A stretch of DNA of 10,042 bases from Trichomonas tenax (Eukaryota > Parabasalia > Trichomonadida > Trichomonadidae). Numbering within the stretch: the first letter of the stretch is position 1; each line of letters starts with the position of its first letter. Where the stretch lies: assembly GCA_023091735.1 (NCBI GenBank), contig JALKBU010001517.1:1-10042 (forward strand), given 5' to 3'. The notes below the pieces were generated by a model. It saw only the letters and a list, made by a program, of their open reading frames with translations. It made no database searches and had not been told where the DNA came from. This document shows positions 1-7,310 of this stretch, one piece after another. The position numbers and the translations under genes are program-made.

Positions 1-2
1 TT

Positions 3-2207
3 AATGATAAAATAATTGATGGAGTTGCTGGCAAACCTGAACACGTAAATTTAATGAGTTTGGAATATTATGAAGAACATAAAGAAGAATTGAAAGGAGA
101 AAAAGGAGAAAGAGGAGAGAAAGGAGAGAAGGGAGAGAAAGGAGATACGGGTCCACAGGGCATTCCAGGTCGTGATGGATTAGATGGTAAGGATGGTGAA
201 GATGGGGCTTCCGCAAGAGGATGGATCTAGGATTTAATAAATACTGGTCTAACTGCAGCTTCATTTGCGGCTTTACAATATCAAGTGACACAACTATCAG
301 CATTTATGGCTAAAGCAGAAGGATTGGACATGTTAAGGGCTGTGTTAAATACAATATCGACGGGTAATGACGTTTTTAGTAGCTTATCAACATGGATTCA
401 AAGAATTGATGATTTCACACATAATATGACTGGAATCGTTAACGGTTTAGAAGATAGTATAGGTGTTACCAATAATACATTGAATCAATTCACGACTTTC
501 GTAAATGAAACTAACAGAGCAACACAGAACTCAATTTCAAGTGTTGAATCATTAACCGGTCAGGTAATGGATAGTCATTTAAGTCTATTTCAACGTGTTC
601 AATGGTTTTTACAGAATTTATCACATGTCAGTGATAATGTAATACCTCGTAGTGTAAGATTAAGAGATGTTAATGAAAACGAAACACATGAGGAAATACA
701 TGAACTAACAATTGCTGAAAAATTTAATAAATTATATCCTCGTTACGGTGTGTTATTAAATTATATAAATCAAGTCATAAAAGATAATAATATAACGTTT
801 GAAGGTACTGAAAGAAATAATGATTTAACTATTACGTTCACAGTTGCTGAATTGTTACGTCAGATATGTTTGATTAATGATAATTTAACATCTTTCACAA
901 AATACCCCGATGATCACGACACTGAATTTTTAGAAGAAACACAAGAACAAACAAATATAAAAGTGGGTAAAATATATACTCAGGAAATAAATATTAATGA
1001 TAAAGATTTAATGTCAGAATTAAATATTAAAGCAAATGTCAACCATGAACATCAAAATATTGAACGCTTAACGGTTCATGAAATTAAGGGATTTATGAAA
1101 GAAGGAAGAGAAGGTAAAAATGAAGATGGAACGGAAACTATTATACCACCAGAACCTCCTACATATGTTATTCCTGAATTCACTGACGGATTAGAAACAA
1201 AGTCTATAATAATTAAAAACAATAATGAGATAATTGATGTTCAACAGTCATTAATCAATAAAGCAGATAAAGTAATAACTGACACGTTGACGTCAAATTT
1301 AGCGGATGTCATGAATAAATTAAATGATAAAGCGTCAGTATTAGATCTGACAGAAGCGTTAAATAAAATTGAAACAAAGGCAGACAAAACAGAAATTCAA
1401 ACAATTAATAACACATTACAAATTAAGGCAGACAAAACAGAAGTTCAAAAAGTTAATGATGAACTATCGTCAAGAATTGAACAAGGGGTCATTGATGTTA
1501 AGAATAAATTAAGTGATAAAGCAGATAAAGAACATACACACGAAATAACAGATATTAATGGGTTAAACGAAAAATTAAATGAAATCGACACAGTAATAAA
1601 CGCAAATGAAATTAAAGTTGATGATGTAATAATTAAACAGGTATTAGGAACAGATGCGCCTTCAACTAATCCTGAAACTAGTGTTTGGAATTTATTAAAA
1701 ACATTCAATAGGGAAATAATGAATTTAAAGAAGGATGTATTAAGTTCTAAATATGAATTATTAATGATAATTTATCCTGTTGGTTCAATTTACACATCAA
1801 TGAATAACGTAAATCCCACTCAAATATTTGGTTTTGGTGAATGGAAGCCAATAGTCGATCGTTTCTTATATTGCGCTAATTCATCAAGAGAAACAGGAGG
1901 AAGTAAAAAGATTTCAGTAGATAACTTACCTTCACACAATCATTACTTTTCGGGTACAACATCATTGGCAGGAGCTCATACTCATTTAATCAGTAATAGA
2001 GGTTATTACGGTTGTGGTAACGGAGGAAAAGAAACAATTTCACGTTATGATATTTCATCAGATACCAGAGAATACAACACGGGTTTAATCATTGATCATG
2101 CAGGAAGTCACGTTCATTCAGTTTACGGAAACACTGCCGACACTGGTTCAGGTACTGATTACATGCCTCCATACATTACTGTTTACGCGTGGTATAGGGT
2201 TTATTAA
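3..2207 (+). pseudogene. Phage-type fibre gene with collagen repeats, 5' partial, interrupted by an in-frame TAG
   Basis: One reading frame runs from the left edge to TAA at 2205-2207, broken once by TAG at 228-230. Before the TAG come 13 Gly-X-Y collagen triplets (96-212). After it, 658 codons stay open: a helical region, a Lys/Asp-rich part (about 1240-1600) with repeated 'KADK' units typical of trimeric coiled-coil fibres, then a C-terminal domain from 'YPVGSIYTS' (1773) to 'MPPYITVYAWYRVY'. That domain has three HxH motifs (1935-1943, 1977-1985, 2109-2117), as in phage tail-fibre and gp10-like tips, where such histidines bind metal. The likely role is a virion surface fibre of a Maverick/Polinton, by analogy with fibres of polinton-like viruses and phages. 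The first GTG after the TAG (285) is probably not a true start. The gene is either a recent pseudogene or read through. The stop reads TAAA. Confidence 0.75.
96..212 (+). repeat. Collagen-like Gly-X-Y repeat region
   Basis: There are 39 codons, which make 13 uninterrupted Gly-X-Y triplets. They begin with Lys/Glu-rich units (GEK, GER, GEK) and continue through GPQ-GIP to Asp-rich units (GRD, GLD, GKD, GED). At DNA level the first part is a purine-rich run of near-identical 9-base units, open to slippage. It forms the predicted triple-helical shaft of the fibre. Confidence 0.85.
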
Positions 2208-2456
2208 AGCAGAATACATTTCTCTCATTTTCACTAAAATTATTTTTCAAATTTCCTTACCCCATTTTCCTTTCGCTTTCTTTTCTTAGTTAGTTAGTTT
2301 GTCATAAATTATTTTTCAAAACTGAATACATTTTATAAAGTCAGGAATTCCAAAATAAAATTAACGTTAATTTTGTAAGTAATTCAAAAATTTTTTTTCT
2401 ATATAGGGGGGAACCTAACTTGTAAAAACTAATTCTGTCGTAAATATATTTAAAAA
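2208..2456. other. Non-coding AT-rich gap between convergent genes
   Basis: No coding signal was seen apart from a short minus-strand frame entering from the right (TAA at 2452-2450). The gap has pyrimidine-rich stretches, three 'ttag' units near 2286-2298, a 15-base direct repeat 'aaattatttttcaaa' (2237-2251 and 2306-2320), an 18-base palindrome (2357-2374), and a T8 run followed by a G6 run near 2391-2411. It lies between the fibre gene stop and the opposing minus-strand gene, so it is probably shared 3' untranslated sequence. Confidence 0.5.
2357..2374. repeat. Perfect 18-bp palindrome
   Basis: The sequence AAAATTAACGTTAATTTT is its own reverse complement. It lies 150 bases downstream of the fibre gene stop. 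It could act as a 3'-end hairpin or a protein-binding site, but it is AT-rich and no U-run follows, so a chance origin is possible. Confidence 0.5.
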
Positions 2457-2501
2457 GATGTTCGCATCCCTCGAGTCTTCGCCTCGAGCTCTGCGAACAT
2501 C
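2457..2501 (-). terminator. Strong hairpin followed by U-run, terminator-like on the minus strand
   Basis: The arms 'gatgttcgca' (2457-2466) and 'tgcgaacatc' (2492-2501) are perfect complements of 10 bp. A 3x3 internal loop leads to an inner 6-bp stem of two ctcgag copies (2470-2475, 2483-2488) with a 7-base loop. Read on the minus strand, the hairpin is followed at once by TTTTT and lies 16 bases past the TGA of the broken gene ending at 2517. It is GC-richer than its surroundings. The structure is seen; the role in 3'-end formation is inferred. A minus-strand reading frame also crosses it, so it could be coding sequence. Confidence 0.6.
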
Positions 2502-2516
2502 ATATTACTAACTTCA

Positions 2517-2925
2517 TCACTCAATCGTTTTTCTAATTTCTTCTGCAACATTTCGTAGCTCTTTGAGCCGGAATCCTTTCCTAATTCTTGAAATTGGAAG
2601 GGTGATATTTAATTCTATTATATTCTTTTGTTTCTGTTTTAATCATAACACGACATAATATTTTTGATAATGGTGTTCTTTTAAACCATTTGTCTGCTAA
2701 GTTTGTCAAATATAATATATTAAGTATGAGATCCCATATCTTTTCATTATCTACTAATTTACCGTCAAATGCAAAACCAATTGGTTTAATATTATGTTTA
2801 CCTTTATAATATAAACTTTCAACATAATCACAAAAGTAAACATCAACTTGTTTTACACCATCTAATATTGGATTAAGTGCTTCAATTAATTTGTTGACTG
2901 TGACTTACTGAAGGTCAAAGCTCAT
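2517..2925 (-). pseudogene. Broken small Maverick gene, function unknown
   Basis: Read on the minus strand, ATG at 2925-2923 starts 'MSFDLQ', and a TAA follows as codon 7 (2907-2905). The same frame then stays open for over 100 codons (from 'VTVNKLIEALNPILDG', with 'QVDVYFCDYVESLYYKGKH' further on) to TAG at 2583-2581. Near 2622-2632, in an A-rich run, the natural continuation moves to another frame, which reads 'ELNITLPISRIRKGFRLKE' and ends at TGA 2519-2517. The residue pattern is clearly protein-like, but I do not recognise a family. Without the breaks the gene would be about 135 codons. The start context resembles those of 7601 and 8785 (T-rich stretch, then ATGAGY). A third frame (about 2600 to 2450) is also coding-like, so the true C-terminus is uncertain. 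Confidence 0.65.
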
Positions 2926-3127
2926 TTCTTACGAATTAAAAAAATAAATTATTTCAAAAAAGTAAGAAAAAATACGAAGAGAAAAATCACACTTCGTAAA
3001 TTTTTTTAATTAAACTATTTAAGGATCTATCAAAAATAAATGGTGTAAAAATCTTTTTTCGTTAATCCTAGTAAAAATAAAACATATATGTCATGTATGC
3101 TTATTTTGAAGATTTTAAAACTTAATT
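2926..3127. other. AT-rich gap between two same-strand genes
   Basis: No gene was seen. The gap holds the putative leader of the 2925-2517 gene at its left side, a terminator-like hairpin (2973-2998), and a 12-base inverted repeat of the kind common in A/T runs (2934-2945 and 3000-3011). Confidence 0.5.
2973..2998 (-). terminator. Short hairpin followed by six U, minus strand
   Basis: The arms 'tacgaag' (2973-2979) and 'cttcgta' (2992-2998) pair perfectly over 7 bp with a 12-base loop. On the minus strand the stem is followed directly by six T. It lies about 130 bases downstream of the stop of the 3730-3128 gene. It is the second hairpin-plus-U-run placed after a minus-strand gene in this block. 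The structure is weak, and termination is an inference. Confidence 0.4.
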
Positions 3128-3730
3128 TTAAACATTAAAGAAGGATTTACATTTACCATATTCTTTAAAATGTTTTCTAATACCTAATGAATGCCAATTG
3201 TTATAAGAAATTAAATAAATTTTATCTTTATTTTTACATCTTTCATCATTTCCAATATATTTATATTTTAATTTGGTTTTTGTGTTTTCATATTCTTCAG
3301 GATTCAATACCTCACAATCTTCTTTAAGAAATTGATGTTTTATGTAATCAGGATTTAAAACTTTTCTATTCACCTTTCCGTTTTTACCATTTACTTTTTT
3401 ATAACAGTAAATACTTATTCCATCTTCTTTTGGTTCATCTATTACTTTAATTTCATTGTCAGAAAGTTTTAGTCGTTTATGTTCAAAATTTCCTTTTTGG
3501 AATCTTTTCCATGTTGTTATATACATCTTTCCATCATATTTATATGTCATTTCTGAATTACAATTTTCATATTTCGATATTAATTCACACCCATCATTTT
3601 TAAATTGTTCTTTAATCCATTCAGGATTTAGACCATGACCTAGTCGTTGAGGCTCATCTTTAGATTCTTCAAAGTCCTTAATTGACTTTTTAATGTATTT
3701 TTTCATTCGCTCGGGTAGGATTGTTACCAT
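3128..3730 (-). CDS. Maverick-end protein with two internal repeats, function unknown
   Basis: This complete 200-codon gene starts at ATG 3730-3728 and ends in TAAA. The protein is rich in Lys, Glu and Tyr, and has no signal peptide or membrane segment. It has two repeats of one domain. Repeat 1 (residues 34-76) begins 'LNPEWIKEQFKNDGCEL' and repeat 2 (125-181) begins 'LNPDYIKHQFLKEDCEVL'. Each continues with a 'YEN..(T/S)....YKY' segment and a final 'W.(R/S)' strand. The pattern recalls small repeat domains next to nuclease domains in phage and giant-virus proteins, but the zinc-type Cys pairs are missing and no catalytic motif is visible. A DNA- or RNA-binding role would fit the charge but is not shown. 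Its N-terminus (MVxILPExMKK ... GxGLNP) matches the truncated gene at 7144, so both belong to one family located at element ends. Confidence 0.75.
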   Translation of the reverse strand: MVTILPERMKKYIKKSIKDFEESKDEPQRLGHGLNPEWIKEQFKNDGCELISKYENCNSEMTYKYDGKMYITTWKRFQKGNFEHKRLKLSDNEIKVIDEPKEDGISIYCYKKVNGKNGKVNRKVLNPDYIKHQFLKEDCEVLNPEEYENTKTKLKYKYIGNDERCKNKDKIYLISYNNWHSLGIRKHFKEYGKCKSFFNV

Positions 3731-3822
3731 CTATATATTGCTTTTATACTAATTAAAAATTAAATAATAAAAAAATTAACTTAGTTTTTTTTTCACTATA
3801 TATATCAGTTATTACCCACACT
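3731..3822 (-). repeat. Candidate Maverick terminal repeat (right end of left element)
   Basis: Read on the minus strand inward from 3822, the sequence begins 'AGTGTGGGTAATAACTGA', then repeats TATATATAGTG, then becomes a T/A-rich leader to the ATG at 3730. The right-hand element begins at 7003 with 'AGTGAGGGGACTACTTGC', again followed by TATATATAG and the leader of a related gene. Polintons typically begin with AG. I infer that 3822 is the last base of the element. The other end lies outside the window, so target duplication cannot be tested. Confidence 0.5.
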
Positions 3823-4648
3823 ATATATATTTTCAAAAAACGGTTTAAAACCCCATGCATATACTACTTTGTTAAAATAAAAAATATTTTTTATATGTTA
3901 TGAAAAAATTAATATATTTTTTCTTCTAATAAATAATTATGACAACAACTCAACCCCAAGTTTTAGTTGATATGAATCAAATCAAGGTCCAAAACAAAGT
4001 AAATAAATAAAAATGTGCGTGTAACATTATATGAAGATGTAGATATATGCAGGATCCATTGTTTGCTGTCCAATAATCTTGAATTTATGCTCTACATATG
4101 TTTTAAAAGTTTTATAAACATATAAAGAGAATTCATTACGTTACATTATAGTAATAAACCACAACAAATTTTAAAATTCGCCTTGATATGAAGATGTGAT
4201 GATGACCAAATCTTTTAATTAGCACCACATTAAATTCAAAGGTATTCTGGGCATTATTGCAATGTATCTTGTGAATAAAATTGTATCTTGTAAATTTTCC
4301 AAGGATTTGAATTCATCCCATATTGTTACAGCAGATCTGCATTGGTACATTGTTTTATGTTTGTTTATTTTTATTTTGAAAAAATAACTAGAAGGAGTAG
4401 TAGACATGTTTATTTGGCAGAATTTAAGGTTTTGTTTGAATAGATTTTCATAAGATTCAAATAGAAATAATACATCTCAAATCTTTTTCTGATGATAATG
4501 TTCAAAAACACAATCACATTTTGAATTTTCGATTTAAATTCAATGTTCAATTATTGAAATGATTGAAGCAATATGAGAGATAAACAATATGCTGACTGTA
4601 TATGAAATATCGAGTGATGAAATGTGAGATAGAGAACGAATGAAATGA
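3823..4648. other. Host intergenic DNA, no convincing gene
   Basis: This AT-rich stretch has no convincing long gene. A 23-codon frame at 3939-4010 (plus, starts 'MTTTQPQVLVDMNQIKVQ', stop TAAA) could be a leftover 5' end of a host gene. A 62-codon minus-strand frame (4407-4219) has a plausible start but no recognisable domain. A 12-base sequence 'atatgaagatgt' occurs at 4029-4040 and 4186-4197. Nothing else structured was seen. Confidence 0.5.
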
Positions 4649-5755
4649 AATTACAATCGAAGATTTGCAAACAAAAAATCGCTGAATCAAAAGTGTCATA
4701 AAAAATTTAGTTTAAATTTTTTCTTTCTTCATTTTTTTCTCAAGCATGAAAATGAAATCCCATCTGATGTTTGGAAATACTATTATGGGCCCGAGTCACC
4801 GACACCGACGTGCCAAAACAAAAATAACTGCGACTTTTCACCCGAATTAGATTTAATTTTCATTTATTCTACAATATTCGAAGATGATAGTGATGGTGCT
4901 GTCAACATTACTCGCCCCAATTCCAAATTCCTCCATTCTCTTTGCAAGTTCAGAAATTGTTCTCGCTACGGCAAAGGAGGCGCAATTTACTTTGAGTGCA
5001 ATGGATTCATTGTCCAGCGCCGCTTTTGTATTACGAATACAAAGATAACTAAACGAAATCAATTTGGTTTGTGCATTTATTCATTTTTATCATTAGGAAG
5101 TTCTAATTCAAACATTATTTCCGAATGTTCTGTTTGTAGTTGTTCAAGCGATCAAAGTCGTTCTACAATTTTAATATTTTATGGCAACATTTGTTTGGTT
5201 TCATCAAATGTTACAAATAATTTTGCAATTTGTGATTCTGCCATTAATTCATGGTATGCAAATATCGAAGGAATCATTAATTTCTCAACATTTTCATATA
5301 ATTACGCGAAAAATTATTATTGTTTCCTTCATGGTGACGCAAATTATTCATACGAATTTTGCAACGTCATCGACAATTCTCAGGAATCGAAAGATAATGG
5401 CGTTTTTTATATGAAAAATAAAGTTGTCACAATCAAAAACAGCACAATTCGAGGAAACTCTGTCAATTGTTCAACGTTCTGTTCTACAAATGGATACAAT
5501 GGCCTATTTATCGTCATTGGTTGCAACATTGACAACTTAGGCACCACAAGCAGTGCAACATTGTATACTTTATCTATTACATCAACAGATAAATTCACTC
5601 TGATTCTGAATAATTCTGGTTTTGAGTGTAAAATTAGTTGTCAACATATTTTACAGAAAAGTGATCTCAGCAAACCCAAAACAGCCGAATTCCACAGATT
5701 TTCTATTCTTGATTATGTTTTCTGTCTTTCTCTTCACTTATTTGTTAAACGTTAA
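4649..5755 (+). pseudogene. Trichomonad beta-helix surface-type protein, start codon missing
   Basis: The frame is open from 4649 (after TGA 4646-4648) to TAA 5753-5755, 368 codons, but has no ATG in its family-like N-terminal part. The translation begins with a hydrophobic, signal-like 'FFFLHFFL' (about 4718-4741), a Pro-rich segment, then 'CDFSPE' and 'GKGGAIYF' (4970-4993). After that come Asn/Ser/Cys-rich turns with patterns such as 'VTIKNSTIRGN' and 'GCNIDN', typical of right-handed beta-helix proteins expanded in trichomonads. The Ser-rich stalk and clear membrane anchor seen in larger relatives are absent; the end has only a short hydrophobic run ('FCLSLHLF'). An ATG at 4746 lies in another frame and soon meets a stop. 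It is best read as a decayed, truncated family member; no activity can be assigned. The stop reads TAAA. Confidence 0.6.
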
Positions 5756-5943
5756 AGAAATATCATATTTTGATTGTTTGAACATCAAAAGTTTTATTTT
5801 CTCGAAAATATTTTCATAATATGAATTGAATTATATTTTCTTTTATAACAGCCAATTTACACATCAATAGTATGTATCAAGTAAATCAATTAATCAAAAT
5901 AATGTAAAAAAAATTTTCGTATTTAACAAAGCGAAAGAGAGTT

Positions 5944-6453
5944 TTAATTCATCGGTTCTTTCAAATCTGGATCCCATGACTTGCAGATATCGATCCATTC
6001 AATGCTGTTCGTGAGACTGAACAACTCTTCACATGTGAGTCTGATCGCGGAAGATGCAGTTCCGCATGCAGGATAAACGTGCGAAAATCTCTTCATCGAA
6101 ACGTCACAATACTTTTTGCAAGATTGCGGATTGTCAAATCCGCAAACACCGCCAGGTGGATATCCTGTTTTGTCGAGGACATCGTCGTGTTTTATCATGT
6201 TGCACTTGCAATTAAAGACAGATCTGAACTTTTGATTGTCTATCCTCGCGTCTCCTGCGGCCATCACTAACACAGTACCTGAAGGCGTTGTGAATCCCAT
6301 TGTTTTACAAATAATTGCCGGAAGTGTGTGCAACGCTTGCGCAGCAAGTTCCACTGTTGCACTTGACTCACTTAGTTCGATTATTTCTTTGTCTCTGCCG
6401 AATTTCGCTAAATATGAACGAACTTTGTCTGTTGTGAAATTGTTTTCACTCAT
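5944..6453 (-). CDS. YbaK/ProX-family aminoacyl-tRNA deacylase-like protein
   Basis: This is a complete 169-codon gene, the usual length for a stand-alone YbaK/EbsC domain. Family features are visible: Lys50 in 'AIICKTMGF', matching the conserved catalytic-site lysine; a hydrophobic strand then 'AAGDARID' (65-72); the glycine-rich 'GYPPGGVCGF' loop (97-106); and 'ACGTASSAIRLT' (129-140) near the end. Members of this family hydrolyse wrongly charged tRNAs such as Cys-tRNA(Pro) or Ala-tRNA(Pro) in the cytosol. Which amino acid this one clears cannot be told. No signal peptide or membrane segment is seen. It is less AT-rich than its neighbours and intact, so it is probably a working host gene. 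ATG 6453-6451 is preceded by an A/T-rich stretch; the stop reads TAAA. Confidence 0.85.
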   Translation of the reverse strand: MSENNFTTDKVRSYLAKFGRDKEIIELSESSATVELAAQALHTLPAIICKTMGFTTPSGTVLVMAAGDARIDNQKFRSVFNCKCNMIKHDDVLDKTGYPPGGVCGFDNPQSCKKYCDVSMKRFSHVYPACGTASSAIRLTCEELFSLTNSIEWIDICKSWDPDLKEPMN

Positions 6454-7002
6454 TTTTTATTTTTTGTTAAATTTTCCATTCGAACTGCAATTTTCTTTTG
6501 TTTTTATGATCCACTTATCCTACAACAGATATTTATCACTGTTTTACAGAAAACATTATGAAATCTCAACACCTGAAAGCTTTCATTGACCAACAACATA
6601 TGAAATAATCATAGCTTTATATATCTATATCATGCTTATGAGCGAAGCTTCATTTTATCAAATATTTTTTTGATGAAAATATATTTTTGATTTATCTCAT
6701 TTAGTATGACTGAACATATTCTATAGGCTATGCATTAACTACAATTGTGTATAACAATTGTTGTTTTAAAACTAATCAATATTGAATTTTATTTTTTCAG
6801 CAATTCTTGCTCTTCTCATTGTCAAAGCCTTAAACAGAATACATATATTATAAATATATATTAGAAAAGAGTTGGTATGAAGTCAGAAACTAAACCGAAT
6901 TTGATTCACTGCGAAGATGATAAATATCACCGTAGCCTCTTTCAATATTCGCATGCAATGGAGCGATTTCTTGTTTTATATATCACATATTGTCAGGAGT
7001 AT
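6454..7002. other. Host intergenic DNA up to the right element
   Basis: No gene was seen; short frames here have no family-like content. The stretch contains the upstream region of the YbaK-like gene, two nearby ACAATTGT-type palindromes around 6739-6762, and AT-rich tracts. A 63-codon frame from 6877 runs across the proposed element end and is probably random. Confidence 0.5.
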
Positions 7003-7143
7003 AGTGAGGGGACTACTTGCTGTTCTATATATAGAGGATCTATGACAACATATATATATAGAGTGTAATTCCGCGCAACTAATTTTTTAAGTTATTTTTT
7101 AAAATAATTTAATTTTTTTATTTGTCTGAAATAATCTATATAT
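7003..7143 (+). repeat. Candidate Maverick terminal repeat (left end of right element)
   Basis: It begins 'AGTGAGGGGACTACTTGC' at 7003 and contains TATATATAGAGG (7026-7036) and a second, longer TA-run with GAGTGTAATT (7051-7070). It continues into a T/A-rich leader ending at the ATG of 7144. Order and motifs match the inverted sequence at 3822-3731. The exact first base is inferred from the AG rule of Polintons; an alternative end lies near 7060. Confidence 0.5.
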
Positions 7144-7308
7144 ATGGCTATCGTTTCGCCTGAGCTTATGAAGAAATGGGGAATTAATCAATTAAAAGTT
7201 AATGAATTTTTAATCAAATCTAATCAAAATGTAATAAAAAATGAAGCTACGTGTCATAAAAATGAAGACTCAACACCTATTAAAACAGGTCGTGGTTTAA
7301 ATCCTTGG
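7144..7308 (+). pseudogene. Truncated relative of the 3128-3730 gene
   Basis: ATG 7144 opens 'MAIVSPELMKKWGINQLK', and residues 49-54 read 'GRGLNP', matching 'MVTILPERMKK' and 'GHGLNP' of the intact gene 3730-3128. Similarity ends at about codon 55 (7308). The frame then runs on through the GC-richer repeat tract to a TAA at 7375-7377, encoding an unrelated tail. Everything after the N-terminus, including both repeat domains, is missing. The middle linker (residues 21-48) differs from the other copy, so the two are diverged paralogues, not recent duplicates. Confidence 0.65.
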
Positions 7309-7310
7309 AA

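Noticed and set aside
1..303. 100-codon minus-strand open frame
   Set aside because: It is the complement of the collagen-coding repeat; its Leu/Pro-rich content is a mirror of Gly/Glu/Lys codons.
1445..1708. 87-codon minus-strand open frame
   Set aside because: It lies wholly opposite the coiled-coil part of the fibre gene and has no independent family signal.
3797..3830. TATA-type promoter elements
   Set aside because: The TATATATA runs recur at both proposed element ends, and trichomonad promoters mainly use an Inr, so I treat them as part of the terminal repeat.
3939..4010. 23-codon plus-strand frame ending TAAA
   Set aside because: It is too short to support as a gene; it may be the leftover 5' end of one and is mentioned only within the gap description.
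4219..4407. 62-codon minus-strand frame in the host gap
   Set aside because: It has an ATG and readable sequence but no domain, no neighbours and no supporting signals; too weak to list as a gene.
4853..5062. 69-codon minus-strand open frame
   Set aside because: It lies opposite the beta-helix frame, whose motifs are recognisable.
6079..6589. Plus-strand frames across the YbaK-like gene
   Set aside because: They are shadows of the well-supported minus-strand gene.
6877..7068. 63-codon plus-strand frame
   Set aside because: It crosses the proposed element terminus and shows no protein-like pattern.
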